Shown here one piece after another: positions 1-6,412 of a stretch of DNA of 64,000 bases. Origin of the DNA: Carboxylicivirga agarovorans. GTDB taxonomy: Bacteria > Bacteroidota > Bacteroidia > Bacteroidales > Marinilabiliaceae. How positions within the stretch are numbered: the stretch's first letter is position 1; every line of letters starts with the position of its first letter. Under the pieces are notes generated by a model. The model was not told the origin of the DNA. It searched no databases and saw only the letters and a program-made list of their open reading frames with translations. The translations under genes and the position numbers were made by a program. Location of the stretch: NCBI RefSeq assembly GCF_050589845.1, contig NZ_JBNGPA010000020.1:43335-107334 (forward strand), written 5' to 3'.

Positions 1-765
1 ATATAATTCGTTGGAACAGGGTATAGTGGTTAATTTCATCAATTCATCCAGTGTAAGGAATTCAATATTTGTATCTAACTCTTCAATTTTTAGTTCGTTA
101 AATCTTTCTAAATCATCTATTTTTATTAGTCCTCGTTTTTCTGAATCAGCAACGGCTCTTTTAAACTTTCTAAAATACGCAGATGCAGTATTCTGACTCA
201 AACCTTCATCATTTTCCAAGAAAGATTTAAATTTTTCACAAAATTCTAAAGTTATTTCCTTGTTGTATAATTTATCACCTGCAAATTCCCTTAGTTTCTT
301 TAAAGAACTTAGAAATATTGCACGGGTTGATTCACCCTTCGTATCAGCTATTTGCTCAAACAGTTCGATAAAATTTAATGAAGTTACTTTTTTGGATAGG
401 AATGAATAATTACCGTTATCAATAAGGGATTGAATTTCAATGACTTTCTTATTAGCCTTTCGTAATGTTTTACGATTGTGCTCTTTTTGTAAGTCCGTAA
501 GTGTATTCTTGACTGGCAAAGGGTTTCCATCCTTATCCTTTCTGTTGCCAAAAACTTCAGAATGCTTTACCGATTTATTTCCTTTTCCTGTAACGTATTC
601 TTTTGATTCTAATTTAGTTTCACTATAAATTTTTCGACCTAGGTTATATCGCCTGGTTAATTTATTTGTATCAGGATGGCGTATAGCAGGGTAAAAATCT
701 AAATAAAGAATCCTCATATTATTAGCTGCTGCCTGATTTCTTAACGTAACCGTAGTATCTGTCAT
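1..765 (-). CDS. Tyrosine recombinase (integrase), N-terminal part, cut by window edge
   Basis: Site-specific recombinase of the phage-integrase family, expected to insert and excise the element it belongs to. Only 255 N-terminal residues are in the window, so the catalytic Arg-His-Arg-Tyr set is not seen. Visible are an N-terminal arm-binding-like region (MRILYLDFYPAIRH near residue 17), a SAM-like core-binding domain at about 130-225 (NTASAYFRKFKRAV), and EFLTLDEL near 238, the usual opening of the catalytic domain in Bacteroidota integrases. The ATG at 765 lies one base after the stop of the helix-turn-helix gene, so the two are probably translationally coupled. Family call is firm; element type (ICE, mobilizable island or prophage) cannot be told from here. 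Confidence 0.85.
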   Translation of the reverse strand, partial: MTDTTVTLRNQAAANNMRILYLDFYPAIRHPDTNKLTRRYNLGRKIYSETKLESKEYVTGKGNKSVKHSEVFGNRKDKDGNPLPVKNTLTDLQKEHNRKTLRKANKKVIEIQSLIDNGNYSFLSKKVTSLNFIELFEQIADTKGESTRAIFLSSLKKLREFAGDKLYNKEITLEFCEKFKSFLENDEGLSQNTASAYFRKFKRAVADSEKRGLIKIDDLERFNELKIEELDTNIEFLTLDELMKLTTIPCSNELY

Positions 766-766
766 T

Positions 767-1510
767 TCAAATTTTTATATAGTGAATGTCGTCAAAATGC
801 TTTTTGGAAATCTGAACAAATTTTCCAACCCGTTTCCTAGGAACAGCGTTTGCACTTAGTTGATTATAAACTTGGTCCCTTGATAATCCGAACTTATCCA
901 TAATTTCTTGAACACTGTACCATTCAATTATATTATTCAAATTTCTATCTTTTTTCTTAAAAAAATTATCAATGTGTTCCTTTGAAACTAAGGTTTTACC
1001 TAAATGATACGTTTTGGGAATCTTGTGTTCTTTTATGATTCTGTAGGTGTATGTATTTGCTATGCCATATTTTTCTTGAACTTCTTTAATTGTATAAAAA
1101 TCAGTTATAGGCTTGTTATTGGATATTGGTTTTGCATATGCTGTTTTGGATTCTAAAAATGCCAAAATATCATTCTTCAGGAATAAGACCTTACGATTAG
1201 ATATTCTTTTTCCATTAAGAATACCATTATTTAGCCAATTATAAACGGTCTGTCTACTAACCGATAAAAACAACGCAGCATCAGAAATTGTAAACACATC
1301 CTTATTTTTCAATGCTGTTAAATAATCTTGGTTTTGGGTTTTTATAGTTTGTGTCTTTTCATTCGATATGTCAATCTTAGCTTGGCGGTATTTTCTTTTT
1401 AAGGCAGCACTATTACATGTTTTACTACAATATCGTGTTACCGTAGTTTTTGCATTAAACTCTTTACCACAATATTCACATACACGTTTAATACGAATTG
1501 ATGAAGTCAT
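767..1510 (-). CDS. Element-borne DNA-binding protein: Cys4 zinc-finger-like N-terminus plus three tandem HTH_17-like domains
   Basis: Likely excisionase-like or regulatory DNA-binding protein of the integrated element. Residues 11-32 carry CEYC and CSKTC, a CxxC/CxxxC zinc-ribbon-like pair. Three MerR/excisionase-like helix-turn-helix units follow at about 71-122 (FTISDAALFLSVSRQTVYNW), 136-187 (FYTIKEVQEKYGI) and 197-246 (WYSVQEIMDKFGLSRDQVYN). Each has the same layout: helix pair, basic wing, and a closing helix (ILAFLE, HIDNFF, HFDDIH). One HTH_17 unit is common beside Bacteroidota integrases; three in one chain is unusual. It is the first gene of a two-gene unit with the integrase and has its own predicted promoter with a palindrome. 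Excisionase against transcription factor cannot be separated from sequence alone. Confidence 0.7.
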   Translation of the reverse strand: MTSSIRIKRVCEYCGKEFNAKTTVTRYCSKTCNSAALKRKYRQAKIDISNEKTQTIKTQNQDYLTALKNKDVFTISDAALFLSVSRQTVYNWLNNGILNGKRISNRKVLFLKNDILAFLESKTAYAKPISNNKPITDFYTIKEVQEKYGIANTYTYRIIKEHKIPKTYHLGKTLVSKEHIDNFFKKKDRNLNNIIEWYSVQEIMDKFGLSRDQVYNQLSANAVPRKRVGKFVQISKKHFDDIHYIKI

Positions 1511-1548
1511 AGCTTATTCGTCAAATAATATCCAATAATGTATAATAA

Positions 1549-1563
1549 TGACAAATAATGTCA
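1549..1563. promoter_or_regulatory. 15-base palindrome, candidate operator of the element promoter
   Basis: TGACA-AATAA-TGTCA is a perfect 5+5 inverted repeat. It overlaps the first bases of the predicted -7 box (1562-1569) of the HTH-integrase unit and would cover its start site. A protein bound here would block the promoter, so autoregulation by the triple-HTH protein is plausible. The flanking AATAATG direct repeats (1534-1560) may add binding sites. Confidence 0.4.
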
Positions 1564-1590
1564 AAACTATACACTTATAATTAGCCCAAA
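1562..1590 (-). promoter_or_regulatory. Bacteroidota-type promoter for the HTH-integrase unit
   Basis: On the minus strand TTTG (1590-1587), 17 bases, then TAGTTTTG (1569-1562) matches the Bacteroidota -33/-7 pattern. Transcription would start near 1555 and leave a leader of about 45 bases before the ATG at 1510. Confidence 0.45.
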
Positions 1591-1683
1591 ATTATCATTA
1601 AAACCCATACGATACAAATATGATACAAACAAGATGCAGTTCAACGCAAACGAATACAAACAAACAAAACATTACAACACAAC

Positions 1684-1708
1684 AAAACCCTTGCTAAACA
1701 AGGGTTTT
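1684..1708. terminator. Perfect 10-bp hairpin between mnmE and the element
   Basis: AAAACCCTTG, a five-base loop, then CAAGGGTTTT form a 10-bp stem about 43 bases beyond the mnmE stop. Its A and T ends would serve as a factor-independent terminator in either direction. It lies on the element side of the mnmE 3' end, so it may belong to the inserted DNA and replace the original mnmE terminator. Confidence 0.6.
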
Positions 1709-1750
1709 AAAATGTATATTAATATTTTTTGTTTGTGTATGAAACTAATT

Positions 1751-1775
1751 CTACTTTCCGATACAAAAGTTCTTA
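1751..1775. other. Probable attachment site at the 3' end of mnmE
   Basis: The last codons of mnmE, encoding the invariant C-terminal Cys-Ile-Gly-Lys, directly abut an integrase-bearing element. The 3' end of mnmE/trmE/thdF is a known integration target, for example for Salmonella genomic island 1. Nine bases of this end, CGATACAAA (1759-1767), recur at about 1609-1617, with a further GATACAAA just after it, and may be recombinase-related. The other junction is outside the window, so the duplicated core cannot be confirmed. Confidence 0.45.
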
Positions 1776-3163
1776 AAAATATTACCCAACACCTCATCGG
1801 TATTAATATGCCCGGTTATCTCACCCAGGTAGTGCAGTACCTCACGAATATCTTGTGCCAAAAAATCTCCGCTGATACCTGATTGCAGACCATCTGAAAC
1901 ACGGTTAACTGATTCAAGGGAGTTTTGCAGCGCTTCATAATGGCGGGCATTGGTAACAATTACCTCATCATTGTCAATGGCCGAAAGGTTAACCGTTTTT
2001 AGCAAGGCATTGGTTAAGGCATCGATATTCTTTTGTTGTTTGGCAGAAATAGGTACGATGGCATCCGTCTCGGCCAACTCTTTAAAGCTGTCAATTGAGA
2101 AGCGGCTGGATACAGATACGTCATCTGACAGGTCTGTTTTATTGATAACCACAATCAGCTGCTGATGATCGTCCAGTCGCTTTCTAATGTCACTAATGGC
2201 ATCGTGTATCTTCTCATCTGGGTCGTTAACATCAAGCATTAACAATACAATGGTGGCTTTACTAATCTTATCATAGGTGCGTTCAATACCCAGGTTTTCA
2301 ATCTCGTCTTTGGTAGCACGTATGCCTGCTGTATCAATAAAACGAAAGCCGATGCCTTCAATATTGATGGTATCTTCAATCACATCACGTGTTGTACCAT
2401 GAATATCAGATACAATGGCCCTCTCCTCCTGAAGCAAGGTATTGAGCAGTGTTGATTTTCCGGCATTGGTATGACCTACAATTGCCACCGGTATACCATT
2501 CTTAATGGCATTACCCAATGAAAAAGAGTTGGTAAGCTTCTTTAACAGGGATTGCATATCACTAACCAGCTTAGTCAGCTCGTTGCGGTTGGCAAACTCT
2601 ACATCTTCTTCACTAAAATCGAGTTCAAGCTCAATTAAAGAGATAAAGTTAAGCAGTTGAGTGCGCAGGTTGATAAGTTCATTGGAAAAACCTCCTCGCA
2701 TCTGTTGCAGGGCAACCCGTCGTGCGGCTTCACTTTTGGAAGCAATTAAATCAGCCACCGCTTCCGCCTGCGACAGGTCCATCTTACCATTTAAAAAAGC
2801 ACGTTGGGTAAACTCACCAGCTGTTGCCAGACGCGCTCCATTACGCGTCAACAATTGAAGAACCTGCTGTTGAATATAAGGTGCACCATGACATGCTATC
2901 TCCACAATCTCCTCACCTGTAAACGAATGCGGCGCCTTAAAGATACTTACCAATACCTCGTCAATATCCTTTTCACCATCGGTGACTGAACCAAAGTGAA
3001 TGGTATTGGCTTTTTGTTGCGACAAGAGCTTACCCTGTTTAGCCGGAACAAAAACTTTCTCGCATATTGAAATAGCTTCAGCGCCTGATAAGCGAATAAC
3101 TGCTATTGCCCCCATACCTTGAGCTGTTGATATGGCACAAATTGTATCTTTTTGGTCTTGCAT
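1751..3163 (-). CDS. mnmE: tRNA modification GTPase MnmE
   Basis: With MnmG it installs the carboxymethylaminomethyl group on wobble U34 of several tRNAs, in the cytoplasm. The 470 residues match the family length. An N-terminal formyl-THF-binding domain (DTICAISTAQGMGAIAVIRL) is followed by a helical domain and an inserted Ras-like G domain. G motifs: P-loop GHTNAGKS at 230-237, GTTRD at 256-260, DTAG at 277-280 and NKTD near 342. The chain ends in FCIGK, whose Cys is functionally essential in the family. The reading frame is intact although a mobile element is inserted immediately downstream. It is divergent from arginine decarboxylase and probably monocistronic. Confidence 0.97.
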   Translation of the reverse strand: MQDQKDTICAISTAQGMGAIAVIRLSGAEAISICEKVFVPAKQGKLLSQQKANTIHFGSVTDGEKDIDEVLVSIFKAPHSFTGEEIVEIACHGAPYIQQQVLQLLTRNGARLATAGEFTQRAFLNGKMDLSQAEAVADLIASKSEAARRVALQQMRGGFSNELINLRTQLLNFISLIELELDFSEEDVEFANRNELTKLVSDMQSLLKKLTNSFSLGNAIKNGIPVAIVGHTNAGKSTLLNTLLQEERAIVSDIHGTTRDVIEDTINIEGIGFRFIDTAGIRATKDEIENLGIERTYDKISKATIVLLMLDVNDPDEKIHDAISDIRKRLDDHQQLIVVINKTDLSDDVSVSSRFSIDSFKELAETDAIVPISAKQQKNIDALTNALLKTVNLSAIDNDEVIVTNARHYEALQNSLESVNRVSDGLQSGISGDFLAQDIREVLHYLGEITGHINTDEVLGNIFKNFCIGK

Positions 3164-3197
3164 TTCTTAACTCCTGTTCTTCAGTAAAAATTATCTG

Positions 3198-3224
3198 CAA
3201 ATATAGTCAAATCATCCTTTGCAA
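3198..3224 (-). promoter_or_regulatory. Promoter candidate for mnmE
   Basis: Minus strand: TTG (3224-3222), 16 bases, TATATTTG (3205-3198), an exact TAnnTTTG -7 box with a slightly short spacer. The start codon is 35 bases downstream of the box. Confidence 0.4.
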
Positions 3225-3279
3225 TAACACCTGCCGTTGACATACATCAACAATCGATCTGTATTAAAAATGATATCAC

Positions 3280-3313
3280 TTGATGTTTTATATTTCTATT
3301 TTGAATAAATTTG
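3280..3313 (+). promoter_or_regulatory. Promoter candidate for the arginine decarboxylase-agmatinase operon
   Basis: TTG (3280-3282), 23 bases, TAAATTTG (3306-3313). The -7 box is exact; the spacer is at the long end of what the group uses. The ATG at 3356 follows after a leader of about 37 bases. Confidence 0.4.
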
Positions 3314-3355
3314 CCACGATATAATTACTATATATTACTTGTTGGGAATACATAA

Positions 3356-4774
3356 ATGAAGAACACCTATTTTGATTTGATTGAGCAAAGTTTTTACTTT
3401 CCTCAGGAGGGTTTCGATCTGAAAAATAATTACCTCACTTTTCATGGCGTATCACTTAAATACCTGATTGAAAAGTATGGAACACCTTTCCGTTTTATCT
3501 ATTTGCCAAAGATTGGCGACCAAATCAAAAAAGCACGAAACCTGTTTAATCGTGCCATTAAGAATAACGCCTATAAAGGGAAATACCACTTTTGCTATTG
3601 TACAAAGTGTAATCACTTTAACCATGTAATTGACGAGGCATTAAAACACAAAGTCAATATTGAAACGTCTTCATCGTTTGACATTGACCTGATGCGTTAT
3701 TTACATAAAAAAGGCAAGATCAAAAAGGATATCATCACCATACACAATGGTTATAAAACAGATGATTACCTTAAGAAGATCATCAAACTGCAGGAAGCCG
3801 GCTTTTCCAATTCCATTATCGTATTGGACAGCATCAATGAATACGACCGCCTGTTAAAGCTCAAATCAAGTCAAAAGCTGAAGATAGGTATTCGCATGGC
3901 CATCAATGAAGAGGCTCAATCGGCTTATTACACGTCACGATTAGGCATTCAGCACAAAAAAATCATTGATTTCTTTAAAGAGAAAATCAAAGACAACGAT
4001 AAGGTTGAGCTTAAGATGCTTCACTTTTTCGTGGATTCGGGCATTAAGGATACACCTTACTATTGGGGCGAATTCCAGAAAGCTCTTAAGTTGTATGTTG
4101 AATTAAAAAAGGAGAGTGCCGACCTGGAGTCCTTTAACCTTGGTGGTGGTTTTCCCATTCGCAATCACCTTGGATTTGAGTACAACTATGAATATATGAT
4201 TCATGAGATCATATCCAACATTAAAAATGCCTGTACCAAAGAAAACGTAATGGAGCCGGATATTTACACTGAATTTGGTAAATACACGGTTGGTGAGTCG
4301 GGTGCCATCATTTTTGAAGTACTGGAGCAAAAGCAGCAAAACGATACTGAAAACTGGTACATCATCAATAACAGCCTGATGAACACCATTCCTGATGCCT
4401 GGTCCATTCAGGAAAAGTTTATATTACTACCGGTAAACAAATGGAACAACGAGTATGGCCGTGCCAATATTGGCGGTATCAGTTGTGATCATTCAGACTA
4501 TTACAATTCGGAAGATTTTAACCAGGAAGTTCTTTTGCCCAAATACAGCGATGAAGATAAAGAGCCGCTTTACCTTGGATTTTTCCACACCGGAGCCTAC
4601 CAGGATTCCGTAAGCGGTTATGGCGGTATCAAGCACTGCCTGATTCCTGCACCAAAACATGTTATTATTGACCGCGATGACACCGGTAATATAGTTGATA
4701 CTGTATACCGTGAAGAACAGTCGGTTCGTGAAATGTTAGATATCCTCGGTTATTTAGAAGATAGTGATGAATAG
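3356..4774 (+). CDS. speA: Biosynthetic arginine decarboxylase (PLP fold III)
   Basis: Predicted to convert arginine to agmatine, the first step of the agmatine route to putrescine. It belongs to the alanine-racemase-fold (group IV) decarboxylases. The PLP-binding Lys is probably K84 in YCTKCNHF. A Gly-rich phosphate-binding loop GGGFP lies near 263, and the C-terminal sheet domain carries ISCDHSDYY and the FHTGAY motif near 422. At 472 residues it is much shorter than E. coli SpeA (about 650) and fits the compact form of Bacteroidota. Substrate is supported by the overlapping agmatinase gene: the stop overlaps the speB start by 11 bases. Diaminopimelate or ornithine decarboxylase activity is less likely in this context. 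Confidence 0.85.
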   Translation: MKNTYFDLIEQSFYFPQEGFDLKNNYLTFHGVSLKYLIEKYGTPFRFIYLPKIGDQIKKARNLFNRAIKNNAYKGKYHFCYCTKCNHFNHVIDEALKHKVNIETSSSFDIDLMRYLHKKGKIKKDIITIHNGYKTDDYLKKIIKLQEAGFSNSIIVLDSINEYDRLLKLKSSQKLKIGIRMAINEEAQSAYYTSRLGIQHKKIIDFFKEKIKDNDKVELKMLHFFVDSGIKDTPYYWGEFQKALKLYVELKKESADLESFNLGGGFPIRNHLGFEYNYEYMIHEIISNIKNACTKENVMEPDIYTEFGKYTVGESGAIIFEVLEQKQQNDTENWYIINNSLMNTIPDAWSIQEKFILLPVNKWNNEYGRANIGGISCDHSDYYNSEDFNQEVLLPKYSDEDKEPLYLGFFHTGAYQDSVSGYGGIKHCLIPAPKHVIIDRDDTGNIVDTVYREEQSVREMLDILGYLEDSDE

Positions 4775-5618
4775 ATTTTTTGGGGAAACAAAGGACGATT
4801 ATGTCTCTTTAGAGGAGGCCAATATCCTATTGCAGTCTGTCCCGTACGACGGGACCAGTACCTGGGGCAAGGGTGCCGATAAAGGCTTTGAGGTATTTTT
4901 AAATACGGTACCCAACCTGGAGTTCTTCGATATTGAGACTGATGCTGAGGTCTATAAACAAGGAATTCATATTCTACCGGATATCGAAGAACGTTCATCG
5001 CCTGAAAAAGTATACCAAACGGTTCTGAAGCATACAAAGGAACTGTTGAAGATGAATAAGTTCCTGACTTTCTTTGGTGGGGAACATTCTATTTCCATAG
5101 GTATTATAGAAGCCTTTCGTCAGCAATATAACAACCTGACAGTACTGCAACTGGATGCCCATTCCGATCTGCGTCCCTCCTATCATAACAGTGAATACAA
5201 TCATGCATGCGCCTTACATAAAGCATCACAAACAACCAACCTTATTCAGGTTGGTATTCGCAGCATGGATGTGGTAGAGAAGCCCTACCTTGACAAAAAC
5301 AAGTGCTTTTTTGCCGAAGAAATATATGGTACTGAAGACTGGATGGATAAGAGTATTGAACTGATGACCGATGATGTGTACCTTACCATTGACCTGGATG
5401 CACTTGATCCGTCGATTATGCCATCAACCGGTACACCAGAACCCGGCGGGTTGAGCTGGGATACATGCATCCGCTACCTGAAGAAAGTATTTCAACGAAA
5501 GAATGTGGTGGGATTTGACATAGTTGAGTTTGCTCCAATAGACGGATTACATGCACCTGATTTTCTGGTTGCTAAACTGTATTACAAGCTGTTATCCTAT
5601 AAGTTTTACCTCAAGTAA
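4764..5618 (+). CDS. speB: Agmatinase (ureohydrolase family)
   Basis: Hydrolyses agmatine to putrescine and urea using a binuclear Mn centre. Ligands are visible: H108 in GGEHSIS, the DAHSD motif at 131-135, and TIDLDALDPS near 211 with both Asp residues. The GTPEPGG loop follows. Length 284 is typical of short agmatinases. The start overlaps the end of arginine decarboxylase, so the pair is translationally coupled and forms a complete arginine-to-putrescine path. A second ATG one codon later is equally possible. Other ureohydrolases such as formimidoglutamase are possible by fold, but the neighbour makes agmatine the best substrate. Confidence 0.92.
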   Translation: MMNRFFGETKDDYVSLEEANILLQSVPYDGTSTWGKGADKGFEVFLNTVPNLEFFDIETDAEVYKQGIHILPDIEERSSPEKVYQTVLKHTKELLKMNKFLTFFGGEHSISIGIIEAFRQQYNNLTVLQLDAHSDLRPSYHNSEYNHACALHKASQTTNLIQVGIRSMDVVEKPYLDKNKCFFAEEIYGTEDWMDKSIELMTDDVYLTIDLDALDPSIMPSTGTPEPGGLSWDTCIRYLKKVFQRKNVVGFDIVEFAPIDGLHAPDFLVAKLYYKLLSYKFYLK

Positions 5619-5791
5619 AAATTAAGCCATTCAATTAAATAGACACAGCTAAATCAGCTGCAATTCATAAGATCATTCATTAATTCCGGGCACAAGGTCC
5701 TGGCATAAGACTTTCTTATATTCATCCTGCAGGTTCACTCAATTATACTTTGTAATTCATTGACTATTTCGTCAATATTTATTCAATTTCA

Positions 5792-5846
5792 ATCGAACAA
5801 ACATCGAACAAACATCGAACGAACATCGAACGAACATCGAAGGAAC
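5792..5846. repeat. Five tandem copies of an 11-base unit (ATCGAACAAAC)
   Basis: Units at 5792, 5803, 5814, 5825 and 5836. The first two are identical, the next two have G for A at position 8, and the fifth differs by one more base. The graded divergence suggests growth by slippage. It is intergenic, about 175 bases after the agmatinase stop. Confidence 0.9.
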
Positions 5847-6157
5847 CCCGTCGAATTGGACTGGTTTATTTTAGAGCATTGCACGGACACTTAATAATGC
5901 ACCCTCATCCCTTTTAGCCTGATCGATAGCAGGAAGTACAGTAAGGCAGTTATAAGGATGGGGACTGACAAGCGGGACAATTTTTGTAAATAACTATAAA
6001 TTCAGCTGTAAGTAAACTTCTGCAATAGGTAATTGATGGTCGGAACAGGTTTGGTGAAGCACTGATACACTGGGTTACTTCCCGGTTTAATCGATAGATA
6101 AACTGATCGTTCAATCTTCAACTCTTCACCTTATAAACCAATAAACTCTTCCGATAA

Positions 6158-6408
6158 TTCGACCATTCATCAATTCGACAGTTTAGCAGTTCGACAATTC
6201 GACAATACAACAGTTCAAATGACTAGTTCCCCTTCAACTCTTAAACTGATCAACTCTTAAACAGTTCATCAATACAATTCCCCAATAGCTATCAGTATTA
6301 TTGGTTCGGCACTTCATCAATTCGACAGTTCATCAATTCATCAATTTGACAGTTCATCAATTCGACAGTTCATCAATTCGACAATTCGACAGTTTAGCAG
6401 TTAATCAT
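6158..6408. repeat. Degenerate 8-base periodic repeats (TTCATCAA / TTCGACAG family)
   Basis: Three sub-arrays: eight units from 6158 to 6221, six from 6233 to 6280, and twelve in exact phase from 6313 to 6408. Units fit roughly TTNRNCAR, for example TTCATCAA, TTCGACAG, TTTAGCAG and TTTGACAG. The last unit ends five bases from the gshF stop codon. Related arrays occur at 18833, 27863 (inverted) and 50183. Confidence 0.85.
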
Positions 6409-6412
6409 GAAA

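Larger units (their letters stand above)
5619..6412. other. Gene-free interval of about 790 bases with two kinds of tandem repeat
   Basis: No credible gene on either strand and no terminator hairpin was recognised after agmatinase or gshF. The interval holds an 11-base tandem array (5792-5846) and 8-base periodic arrays (6158-6408). The stretch between them (about 5850-6110) has no evident structure. Confidence 0.6.

Noticed and set aside
1634..1882. Plus-strand 82-residue frame across the mnmE 3' end
   Set aside because: It overlaps the conserved C-terminus of MnmE and the hairpin; composition is low-complexity and it resembles no protein family.
6158..6408. CRISPR array or coding repeat
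   Set aside because: Units are 8 bases with no spacers, and no open frame of sensible composition runs through.
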